A stretch of 5,141 bases of DNA. Origin: an uncultured Ruminococcus sp. Lineage in GTDB: Bacteria > Bacillota > Clostridia > Oscillospirales > Acutalibacteraceae. The stretch is taken from positions 1-5,141 of the forward strand of contig CAJOHT010000089.1 in the NCBI GenBank assembly GCA_905234305.1, given 5' to 3'. The first letter of the stretch is position 1. Every line of letters begins with the position of its first letter. This document shows positions 1 through 5,141 of the stretch, in pieces. Made by a program: the position numbers and the translations under genes. Below the pieces are notes generated by a model. That model was not told the origin of the DNA. It saw only the letters and a list, made by a program, of their open reading frames with translations, and did no database searches.

Positions 1-200
1 TTAATATATTAAGAACGCTTCTTATTATCGTTGTTGGAGCAGGACTTTCGCTCGGTATATTTGTATTCGGATTTTTCTTTAATATTGTTGCGCTTAGCAG
101 TTTCGCGTTTTATTTAACATTGATTTTAGCGGGAGGCTCAATTATCATTTATAATCTTTTATATACTGTAAGCTGTAAACTGGATAAGGTTGATAATTAG
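1..200 (+). CDS. Partial hydrophobic membrane protein, C-terminal 65 residues; not recognised
   Basis: An open frame enters from the left edge and ends at a TAG at 198-200; its first full codon is at position 3. The visible 65 residues form two strongly hydrophobic stretches, about residues 5-25 (LLIIVVGAGLSLG region) and 30-50 (FAFYLTLILAGG region). They suggest two transmembrane helices joined by a very short turn, with a short charged tail ending KLDKVDN that is probably cytoplasmic. No family motif is visible, so no function is given. The stop codon overlaps the ribosome site of the next gene, whose start lies 9 bases downstream, so the two are probably co-transcribed and translated together. 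The next protein is also a two-helix membrane protein, so the two might form a membrane complex; that is inference only. The start and full length lie outside the window. Confidence 0.7.
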   Translation, partial: NILRTLLIIVVGAGLSLGIFVFGFFFNIVALSSFAFYLTLILAGGSIIIYNLLYTVSCKLDKVDN

Positions 201-209
201 GAGGGTAAT

Positions 210-623
210 ATGGTTTTTAAGACTAACGGTGATTTTTCAAGCATAATAAAAAATGATTTAAACAAAAAATACCTGTATAGCGGTAAAAGGCTCGGCGGAG
301 ATATTTTCGATAATAATGTTAAACTATATTTGGAGGATGATTTCGGAAAGCATTCGGCTTTTATGTCGGAATATTTTTACGGTACAATAATTGGAGAAAA
401 ACTGGTTGGAAAATTCAGAGCGTCTACATATGTTATAGTTTTATTAGCAATACTTTTTACGGTTGCTGTAGAGAGTATTATAGCTGCTATCATTTTTAAG
501 GGGTATATTTCCGTGATTATGCCGTCTTTAATTATTGCCGCGGAAATATTCTATTTTTTCTATCTTAAAAAGATGTCTGCTGAGAATAATGAGCTGATTA
601 TAAAATATCTTTCAAATTTATAA
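210..623 (+). CDS. Small two-helix membrane protein, 137 residues; hypothetical
   Basis: Starts at ATG 210 with a strong Shine-Dalgarno GGAGGG at 200-205, four bases upstream, which overlaps the stop of the preceding gene. The first 70 residues are polar and look like a small soluble domain with possible beta strands; recognisable stretches are YLYSGKRLGG (21-30) and YFYGTIIGEKLVGKFR (55-70), rich in glycine and aromatic residues. Two transmembrane helices follow at about 74-96 and 99-119, separated by a two-to-three-residue turn, and then a short charged tail. This topology places both the N-terminal domain and the tail on the same side, probably the cytoplasm. I do not recognise the family. 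It probably belongs to the same transcript as the upstream membrane protein, and a hairpin overlapping its stop codon marks the likely end of that transcript. The good ribosome site and the coherent soluble-plus-membrane layout argue that it is a real gene. Confidence 0.8.
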   Translation: MVFKTNGDFSSIIKNDLNKKYLYSGKRLGGDIFDNNVKLYLEDDFGKHSAFMSEYFYGTIIGEKLVGKFRASTYVIVLLAILFTVAVESIIAAIIFKGYISVIMPSLIIAAEIFYFFYLKKMSAENNELIIKYLSNL

Positions 624-647
624 GGGATTTGCGTTGCAAATCCCTTA
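621..647 (+). terminator. Perfect 12-bp stem-loop at the end of the membrane-protein pair
   Basis: The two arms TAAGGGATTTGC (621-632) and GCAAATCCCTTA (636-647) are exact reverse complements around a GTT loop. The stop codon of the 137-residue gene forms the base of the left arm. The following bases (CACTTTATGTTATAATTC) are only moderately T-rich, so this is not a textbook intrinsic terminator. It may be a partial terminator or an mRNA 3'-end stabiliser. The reverse direction has no T-tract either. Confidence 0.6.
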
Positions 648-663
648 CACTTTATGTTATAAT
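634..663 (+). promoter_or_regulatory. Candidate sigma-A promoter for cca (extended -10)
   Basis: A perfect extended -10 element, TGTTATAAT, lies at 655-663 (consensus TATAAT at 658-663 preceded by TGn). The best -35 match is weak: TTGCAA at 634-639, 18 bases upstream, inside the right half of the terminator-like hairpin. Initiation would fall near A670, giving a leader of only about 11 bases that starts at the cca ribosome site. The -10 is good, but AT-rich sequence makes chance matches common. Confidence 0.45.
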
Positions 664-680
664 TCTTTCAGGTGAATATA

Positions 681-2021
681 ATGCTGCTTAAATTACCCGA
701 TGAAGTAAGAATAATAATGAATACATTAAAAGAAAACGGCTATGACTCTTATGTTGTAGGCGGTTGTGTTCGTGACGCTGTGTTAGGTATTGAGCCTAAG
801 GACTGGGACGTAACTACTCCCGCTAAACCTGATGAGATAAAAAATTGTTTTAAGCCTTATCATATTATCTCTGTCGGTGAAAAACACGGGACAGTAGGCG
901 TTGTAGTAAATAAAAAGGTTTTTGAGGTAACTACATACAGAATTGACGGCGAGTATACCGATAACCGTCATCCCGAGTCTGTTACTTTCACCGACGATAT
1001 TACGCTTGATTTATCAAGGCGTGATTTTACCGTCAACGCTATGGCGTATAATGAGGATAAAGGTCTAGTTGACCCGTTTAACGGTGAAACGGATTTAAAA
1101 TATATGGCGCTTAGATGTGTAGGTGATCCCGATGAGAGATTTTCCGAGGACGCGTTAAGAATTCTGAGAGGGTTAAGATTTGCGTCAGCTTATAATTTCA
1201 GTATAGAGGGCAATACCGCGATTTCTATAATCCGTAATAAAAAACTTCTTAATAATATTTCGATGGAGCGCATCGCTTCAGAGTTGAACGGTATTCTAAT
1301 CGGAAAAAACGTCAATTTTGTACTAAGACGCTATAAGGATGTTATCGCTGTCTTGATACCCGAGCTTGTTTCTACCTTTGATTTCGCTCAGAATACGCCT
1401 CATCATAATAAAACGGTATGGCGTCATATAACCGCTTCCGTAGCTAATATAGAGCCTGATGTGCTGTTAAGGATGGTTATGCTTCTCCACGATATCGGTA
1501 AACCCCTTGCTTTAAGAACCGATAAAAAGGGGATAGACCATTTTAAAGGTCATAATCATTTCAGCGCTGTTCTTGCTAAAACAGCATTAAAACGTCTTAA
1601 ATATCCTACTAAGTTTATTGAGGATACCGTTACTCTTATTGAGTTCCATGATGTAAGATTTTCCGATAACAAAAAACAGATTAAACACGTTTTAAATAAA
1701 ATCGGTGAAGAGAATTTCAGGCGCTTGATGAAAGTCCAAAGAGCCGATATCTTGGCTCAGTCAAAGTATATGAGAGAGGCTAAGATTAGTTCGCTTGAAC
1801 TTGCCGAAAAAACTTTTGAAAACATTTTGAACTCTGGAGACTGTTATAAAATACGTGATTTAAAAATAAACGGTTCTGATTTAATCCATCTCGGGATTAC
1901 CGAGGGCAAAACTATCGGTGTTATTCTTGAACTGCTTCTCGATAATGTGATTGATGAAACTATCGAAAATGACTCGGTAGCTTTAAAGAAAAAGGCGCTT
2001 GAGCTTTACAGAGAAATGTAA
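681..2021 (+). CDS. cca: CCA tRNA nucleotidyltransferase (CCA-adding enzyme) with HD domain
   Basis: Adds or repairs the 3'-terminal CCA of tRNAs using CTP and ATP without a nucleic acid template; cytoplasmic. The 446-residue product has the class II order of motifs. Motif A is GGCVRD (27-32) with the metal-binding pair D41/D43 in DWDVTT. The flexible loop lies around TYRIDGEYTDNRHP (85-98). Motif B is RRDFTVNAMAY (113-123), motif C is DPFNGETDL (131-139), and the nucleotide-selecting motif D is E156-D157-x-x-R160, followed by RGLRFA. An intact flexible loop and motif D fit a full CCA-adding rather than a CC-only enzyme. A metal-dependent HD domain follows (H249, H270-D271 in LLHDIGKP, then H291/H293). 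Length is normal for clostridial homologues. ATG 681 is preferred because AGGTG at 670-674 sits six bases upstream; a GTG at 672 in the same frame lies inside that ribosome site. The gene converges on tadA and ends just before a shared terminator. Confidence 0.95.
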   Translation: MLLKLPDEVRIIMNTLKENGYDSYVVGGCVRDAVLGIEPKDWDVTTPAKPDEIKNCFKPYHIISVGEKHGTVGVVVNKKVFEVTTYRIDGEYTDNRHPESVTFTDDITLDLSRRDFTVNAMAYNEDKGLVDPFNGETDLKYMALRCVGDPDERFSEDALRILRGLRFASAYNFSIEGNTAISIIRNKKLLNNISMERIASELNGILIGKNVNFVLRRYKDVIAVLIPELVSTFDFAQNTPHHNKTVWRHITASVANIEPDVLLRMVMLLHDIGKPLALRTDKKGIDHFKGHNHFSAVLAKTALKRLKYPTKFIEDTVTLIEFHDVRFSDNKKQIKHVLNKIGEENFRRLMKVQRADILAQSKYMREAKISSLELAEKTFENILNSGDCYKIRDLKINGSDLIHLGITEGKTIGVILELLLDNVIDETIENDSVALKKKALELYREM

Positions 2022-2027
2022 GTAATG

Positions 2028-2060
2028 AAAAAAGCAGCCGATGCGTTCATCGGCTGTTTC
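2028..2060. terminator. Bidirectional terminator between convergent cca and tadA
   Basis: A stem of GCAGCCGATG (2034-2043) pairs with CATCGGCTGT (2048-2057), with one G-T pair at the base, around a CGTT loop. Reading right, it is followed by TTTCTTAGTTT. Reading left, the A-run at 2028-2033 becomes a six-T tract, so it is the stronger terminator for tadA. The tadA stop codon (TGA, complement of 2047-2049) lies inside the hairpin, and the cca stop is only 12 bases before it. Confidence 0.85.
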
Positions 2061-2499
2061 TTAGTTTAACAAAAAAGTCTTTTATAAGATTTTGACATTC
2101 TTCCTCTAATATTCCTCCTGTGACCTCGGGGCGGAAATTATTTTCTGTATCTAAAAGATTGATATAAGAACCGCACGAGCCGTTTTTTAAATCGTAAGCT
2201 CCGAAATACACCTTAGGTATTCTCGCGTTTACAATAGCTCCCGCGCACATAGGGCAGGGCTCCAGCGTAACGTATAGACTGCATTCCCAAAGTCTCCAAC
2301 CGTTAAGTTTTTCGCACGCTTTATATATAGCTTCTGTTTCGGCATGAAATAGCGCGTTTTTACCTGTTTCACGTCTGTTGTATGCAGCGGCAATAATCTC
2401 GTTGCCTTTAGTTATTACAGCGCCAATCGGAACCTCGCCGAGCTTATAAGCTGTTTCAGCCTGCTTTAAGGCTTCTCTCATAAAATACTCGTTGTTCAT
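2047..2499 (-). CDS. tadA: tRNA-specific adenosine deaminase TadA
   Basis: Converts adenosine 34 of the wobble position to inosine in tRNA-Arg(ACG), letting one tRNA read several CGN codons; cytoplasmic zinc enzyme of the cytidine deaminase fold, normally a homodimer. The 150-residue protein has the usual length and both catalytic signatures: H52-A-E54, with zinc ligand H52 and proton shuttle E54, and P81-C82-P-M-C85, with zinc ligands C82 and C85. N41 and D103 match the conserved substrate-contacting Asn and Asp of E. coli TadA (NR and GA.D.K.G..GS regions), and the tail EVTGGILEEEC is typical. The loop before HAE reads KNALF instead of the common DPTA type, so a related nucleoside deaminase cannot be fully excluded. 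The start lies one base after the stop of the protease gene, with a weak GGTG site inside that gene, so translation is probably coupled. The product ends within the shared terminator hairpin. Confidence 0.9.
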   Translation of the reverse strand: MNNEYFMREALKQAETAYKLGEVPIGAVITKGNEIIAAAYNRRETGKNALFHAETEAIYKACEKLNGWRLWECSLYVTLEPCPMCAGAIVNARIPKVYFGAYDLKNGSCGSYINLLDTENNFRPEVTGGILEEECQNLIKDFFVKLRNSR

Positions 2500-2500
2500 T

Positions 2501-3430
2501 TTACAGCACCGAAAGAACGATTTCTGTTCCGAAAATAATAAACGTGAATATCATTCCTATTGAGGAAGCAGAGGCTTTTAATCTGTCTTTAAAACTTATT
2601 TCATCATATTTCTTAATCTTGAAAAAATCCTTATCCTTGCTTAAGCTGAGCGCTGAGAATATGCCGATTAATACGACAATAAGCATAAAAGTATAATATA
2701 TTGCGTCGGTCATTACGATATCAAAAATCTTATTTTCTTCAATTATCGAAACAACTACCGCGGAAAAATTGACGCAAAAATGAGTTATAACCGCGGGAAT
2801 AATCGAATTTGTTTTTACCGTTATAAAACCTGCCGCGATGCCGACAAAAAAAGCAAACGGAATCTGAACTATATTACCGTGCGTAAGTCCGAAAAGCGCC
2901 GCTGAGGCGAATATAGCGAAGCCGTCTCCGTATTTTCTGAGTTTCTGTAAAATAATGCCTCGAAAAGCGAATTCCTCGGCGATAGGCGGGATAACTGCTA
3001 CCGAGATTACGCTTAGAATGAACTCTATGGGGTTCTTTGTCTCATAAGACATATTTACATTGTTATGAATACCGAATAATCCGAAGCTGCTTGAAATCAG
3101 TTCGGTTGCGTAATCCGCGACAAACGCTACAGCTAAAGCGATCGCGACAGTTTTAAAACATAACGCAGGCTTGACGCTGTTTACGGGCAGAATTTCCGAT
3201 ACGGAGGTTCTTGATATAACGCAGTATAAAATACCTACAATAAAAAAGCTGGTGATTGATACTATATTGTCAAGTAACAGGACCGACGAATTATCCGTAG
3301 AATTATTCGCGGAAAAAGAAAGTATTATTCCTGCTATAGATATAAAATACATTGTTAAAATAGCGGCGAAGATATAAAAACCGAGTCCGCTTGATGTCTT
3401 TTTTAGCTTTGGCAGTTTTCCTGTTTCCAT
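2501..3430 (-). CDS. CPBP-family intramembrane glutamic endopeptidase (Rce1/CAAX-protease-like)
   Basis: A 309-residue polytopic membrane protein with the three CPBP (ABI) motifs in order: E152-E153-x-x-x-R157 in EEFAFRG, F180-x-x-x-H184 in FGLTHG, and H217-x-x-x-N221 in HFCVN. These glutamates and histidines form the catalytic site in the Rce1 family, so the protein appears catalytically intact. Hydrophobic segments lie at about 18-39, 54-72, 93-113, 137-151, 171-186, 190-205, 210-230, 240-262 and 289-308. In bacteria such proteins are linked to bacteriocin maturation or self-immunity, or to membrane protein processing, but most have no known substrate, and no bacteriocin gene is visible here. 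The start is ATG 3430 with AAAGG about ten bases upstream. tadA follows one base after the stop, so the two form an operon; no functional link with tRNA editing is evident. A leftward promoter candidate lies just upstream. Confidence 0.9.
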   Translation of the reverse strand: METGKLPKLKKTSSGLGFYIFAAILTMYFISIAGIILSFSANNSTDNSSVLLLDNIVSITSFFIVGILYCVISRTSVSEILPVNSVKPALCFKTVAIALAVAFVADYATELISSSFGLFGIHNNVNMSYETKNPIEFILSVISVAVIPPIAEEFAFRGIILQKLRKYGDGFAIFASAALFGLTHGNIVQIPFAFFVGIAAGFITVKTNSIIPAVITHFCVNFSAVVVSIIEENKIFDIVMTDAIYYTFMLIVVLIGIFSALSLSKDKDFFKIKKYDEISFKDRLKASASSIGMIFTFIIFGTEIVLSVL

Positions 3431-3462
3431 TTTTTCATAACCTTTCGATTAACTATATTTGA

Positions 3463-3491
3463 ATATTACCATAAAGAGTCTTTTAAATCAA
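3463..3491 (-). promoter_or_regulatory. Candidate leftward promoter for the CPBP protease-tadA operon
   Basis: On the minus strand, TTGATT (complement of 3486-3491) and TAATAT (complement of 3463-3468) are separated by exactly 17 bases. A TGG directly before the -10 gives an extended -10. Each hexamer matches consensus at four of six positions. Initiation would fall near 3456, about 26 bases before the start codon. It is the best leftward match I found in this gap, but of moderate quality. Confidence 0.45.
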
Positions 3492-3581
3492 GTATAAATC
3501 CGTCCTTTAAAAGGTTACATTCTTTTTACAACGATTGACAGTTTCGCTTATTAATATTATACTTTAAAAGTAAGTATAAAT
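3480..3581 (+). repeat. Imperfect 20-base direct repeat in the divergent promoter region
   Basis: CTTTTAAATCAAGTATAAAT (3480-3499) and CTTTAAAAGTAAGTATAAAT (3562-3581) match at 17 of 20 positions; the first and last bases of the entry mark the outer edges of the two copies. One copy overlaps the -35 of the leftward promoter candidate, and the other covers the last bases of the rightward -10 and the predicted start site. This placement would suit a regulator site, but AT-rich DNA yields such matches by chance. Confidence 0.3.
3535..3563 (+). promoter_or_regulatory. Strong sigma-A promoter for the cytidylyltransferase-dehydrogenase operon
   Basis: A perfect -35 TTGACA (3535-3540), a 17-base spacer and TATACT (3558-3563), five of six to the -10 consensus, make this the clearest promoter in the window. 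Initiation is expected near 3570, giving a leader of about 73 bases before ATG 3644. The leader is AT-rich, with only a weak five-pair stem around 3589-3604, and I see no riboswitch-like structure in it. Confidence 0.85.
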
Positions 3582-3643
3582 TAAAATATGAGTAACTGCG
3601 CTCAAAATTAAATTATTAGATATTTTTCTATCGGAGGTGTGTT

Positions 3644-4333
3644 ATGAATACAGCCATTATTCTGGCGGGAGGAGTCGGCTCGAGAATGGGAGTTGACCGT
3701 CCGAAACAGTATCTTGTGGTTAAAGAAAAACCTATTATTGTTTATTGCTTAGAGATTTTTGAAAATCATAAAAATATTGATGAAATTGTAATAGTAGTAA
3801 GCGACGAGTGGAAAGATTACGTTATTGAAAATGTAAATAAGTACGGTATTAGCAAGGTCTGCGGTTACGCGCCTGCGGGAAGAACTCGTCAGCACTCAAT
3901 ATATAACGGGTTATTGGCTACTGAGGAGAACGCTCCTGATACTAAGGTTGTAATTGTTCATGACGCTGCACGTCCTTTAGTATCCGATAAAATAATTGAC
4001 GATTGTATAACTGGCGCGATTGAGGATGACGGTGCTATGCCAGTAATTTCCGTTAAGGATACGATTTATCAGAGCAAGGACGGTAAGTCTATCGATAAAC
4101 TTCTTAAGCGCTCCGAGCTGTTTGCGGGACAGGCTCCCGAGAGCTTCGACTTCAGAAAATATCTTGATATTCATAATTCCGTTTCGGATGATGAAATCGC
4201 AACTACTGCGGGAAGCAGCGAAATAGCTTATCGCCACGGACTTAAGGTTCGTCTTGTAGAAGGCAGCGAGCGTAATTTTAAAATTACTACAATAGAAGAT
4301 TTAGAAACTTTTGAAACAATAGTCAACGATTAA
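3644..4333 (+). CDS. IspD/TarI-family cytidylyltransferase (probable polyol-phosphate or MEP cytidylyltransferase)
   Basis: Transfers CMP from CTP to a polyol phosphate, releasing pyrophosphate; cytoplasmic. Family members make CDP-methylerythritol (IspD, isoprenoids) or CDP-ribitol (TarI/Bcs1, teichoic acids and capsules). The 229-residue length is typical. Visible motifs are the CTP-binding loop GGVGSRMG (9-16) with P20-K21-Q22, GRTRQHS (79-85), HDAARP (106-111), VKDT (137-140), R156 before LFAGQAPESF, and K213 in NFKITT; the last two match the substrate-binding Arg and Lys of IspD. HDAARP is IspD-like, while ILAGG, the DEWKDY segment and GQ.P.SF resemble TarI. The GatD-like dehydrogenase that follows favours the polyol role, as in tarI-tarJ pairs; this is inference. 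Start chosen from GGAGG at 3633-3637, six bases upstream. First gene after a strong sigma-A promoter. No key residue appears lost. Confidence 0.88.
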   Translation: MNTAIILAGGVGSRMGVDRPKQYLVVKEKPIIVYCLEIFENHKNIDEIVIVVSDEWKDYVIENVNKYGISKVCGYAPAGRTRQHSIYNGLLATEENAPDTKVVIVHDAARPLVSDKIIDDCITGAIEDDGAMPVISVKDTIYQSKDGKSIDKLLKRSELFAGQAPESFDFRKYLDIHNSVSDDEIATTAGSSEIAYRHGLKVRLVEGSERNFKITTIEDLETFETIVND

Positions 4334-4345
4334 GGAGGGACTGTT

Positions 4346-5141
4346 ATGGATACAATGAAGGCTTGTGTATTACACGGTGTAGGCGATTTAAGATACGAGG
4401 ATTATCCAATACCCGAATTAAAGCCTGATGAGGTTTTAATGAAGGTAAAAGCGTGCGGTATATGCGGTTCCGATGTCCCGAGAATCTTCGTAAACGGTAC
4501 GTACCATTTTCCGACTATCCCTGGCCACGAGTTCGCGGGTGAGGTAGTTGCGGCTGCGACTAAGGAAAATGAGAAATATATCGGTACACGCGCGGCGGTA
4601 TTTCCGCTGATTCCATGCAGAGAGTGTACAAGCTGTAACAAGGGAGTATATGAGTGCTGTAAAAGCTACGATTACTTAGGTTCCCGTTCCGACGGCGCAT
4701 TTGCCGAATACGTAAGAGTTCCTGTATGGAATCTTGTTCCTATTGCCGATAACGTAAGCTTTGAGGAAGCCGCTATGGCTGAGCCTACCGCTGTCGCACT
4801 CCACGCGTTAAGAAGAGCTGGTATTGAGATCGGTGATACCGTCGTTATCTACGGTCCTGGTACTATCGGTATGCTTATCGCTCAGTGGGCAAGAGCTTGG
4901 GGAGCCAATAAGGTGCTTTTAGTCGGTACCGATTTAAATAATTACGATTTTATCGAAAGCCTCGGCTTCTATGATTATTTTAACGCTTCTCACGGTGATC
5001 CGATCGAATGGGTTATGCAGCAGACTAACGGCAACGGAGCTGATATCGCTATCGAAGCGGTCGGCGTAGATGTTACTGCGGGCAACTGCCTTGACAGCGT
5101 AGCGTCTGGCGGTAAGGTGATTTATGTAGGAAATCCCCACG
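4346..5141 (+). CDS. Zinc-dependent medium-chain dehydrogenase, GatD-like polyol-phosphate dehydrogenase (3' end cut by window)
   Basis: NAD(P)-dependent oxidation or reduction at a polyol or sugar phosphate; cytoplasmic. The first 265 residues are visible, and the family usually has about 345. Catalytic zinc ligands are C40 in CGICGSD, H61-E62 in PGHEFAG, and E146. The structural zinc site is C91-x2-C94-x2-C97-x7-C105. The Rossmann loop is GPGTIG (170-175). The stretches PRIF.NG (45-51), PLIPC (87-91) and GSR.DG.FAEY (112-122) closely resemble E. coli GatD, galactitol-1-phosphate 5-dehydrogenase. Beside a TarI-like cytidylyltransferase it may instead reduce ribulose 5-phosphate or a similar sugar phosphate to supply the polyol phosphate, as TarJ does; this is inference. 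ATG 4346 has GGAGG at 4334-4338, directly after the previous stop, so the genes are co-transcribed 12 bases apart. Codon use differs from the upstream gene: ATC is 11 of 17 isoleucine codons. Other family substrates remain possible. Confidence 0.9.
   Translation, partial: MDTMKACVLHGVGDLRYEDYPIPELKPDEVLMKVKACGICGSDVPRIFVNGTYHFPTIPGHEFAGEVVAAATKENEKYIGTRAAVFPLIPCRECTSCNKGVYECCKSYDYLGSRSDGAFAEYVRVPVWNLVPIADNVSFEEAAMAEPTAVALHALRRAGIEIGDTVVIYGPGTIGMLIAQWARAWGANKVLLVGTDLNNYDFIESLGFYDYFNASHGDPIEWVMQQTNGNGADIAIEAVGVDVTAGNCLDSVASGGKVIYVGNPH

Noticed and set aside
672..680. GTG at 672 as the start of cca
   Set aside because: It lies inside the AGGTG Shine-Dalgarno at 670-674 and has no ribosome site of its own; ATG 681 has correct spacing.
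783..971. Open frame on the minus strand inside cca
   Set aside because: Fully antisense to conserved catalytic motifs of cca, with no recognisable product; a shadow frame.
3171..3377. Open frame on the plus strand inside the CPBP protease gene
   Set aside because: Antisense to the N-terminal membrane segments of the protease, with no family motif; a shadow frame.
2501..3430. Bacteriocin system around the CPBP protease
   Set aside because: No small precursor peptide with a double-glycine leader, transporter or modification enzyme was seen nearby; the neighbours are housekeeping genes.
3588..3611. Seven-codon leader peptide (MSNCAQN) in the 5' leader of the cytidylyltransferase operon
   Set aside because: No ribosome site, no run of regulatory codons and no attenuator hairpin after it; likely chance.
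3570..3643. Riboswitch or structured leader upstream of the cytidylyltransferase
   Set aside because: The leader is about 73 AT-rich bases with only a weak five-pair stem; too short and unstructured for a known riboswitch class.
3977..4237. Open frame on the minus strand inside the cytidylyltransferase gene
   Set aside because: Antisense to a well-conserved enzyme, with no motif; a shadow frame.
4402..4641. Open frame on the minus strand inside the dehydrogenase gene
   Set aside because: Overlaps the zinc-binding region of the dehydrogenase in antisense; no independent support. The minus-strand frame at 4934-5140 is rejected for the same reason.

Overview
The window looks like chromosome of a low-GC Gram-positive bacterium, most likely a gut-type member of the Clostridia (Ruminococcus-like). 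This rests on the AT-rich sequence, strong GGAGG ribosome sites, consensus sigma-A promoters, and the sequence style of the CCA-adding enzyme, TadA and the CPBP protease. The taxon is an inference. No phage, insertion sequence, CRISPR array, rRNA or tRNA gene was seen.

Layout. (a) 1-623, plus strand: the end of a membrane protein and a 137-residue two-helix membrane protein, 9 bases apart and probably one transcript. Neither is recognised. A perfect 12-bp hairpin follows the second gene. (b) 681-2021, plus strand: cca, the tRNA CCA-adding enzyme with an HD domain, preceded by a candidate extended -10 promoter. (c) 2047-3430, minus strand: a CPBP-family membrane protease followed one base later by tadA, the tRNA wobble adenosine deaminase. 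cca and tadA converge on one short hairpin that can serve as a terminator in both directions. (d) 3431-3643: a 213-base divergent intergenic region with a near-perfect sigma-A promoter (TTGACA-17-TATACT) firing right and a weaker one firing left. (e) 3644 to the window end, plus strand: an IspD/TarI-family cytidylyltransferase and, 12 bases after it, a GatD-like zinc-dependent dehydrogenase cut by the window edge.

Working together. cca and tadA both mature tRNA (3' CCA end; inosine 34) but lie on opposite strands, so they are neighbours rather than an operon. The cytidylyltransferase and dehydrogenase pair has the logic of TarI/TarJ: reduce a sugar phosphate to a polyol phosphate, then activate it with CTP for a teichoic acid or surface polymer. 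Here the dehydrogenase resembles GatD (galactitol-1-phosphate dehydrogenase) more than classical TarJ. The pathway assignment is an inference that the genes beyond 5141 would test.

Most of the window is ordinary housekeeping. The items most worth a second look are the cytidylyltransferase/dehydrogenase pair, its abrupt change in codon use, and the unrecognised membrane pair at the left edge.
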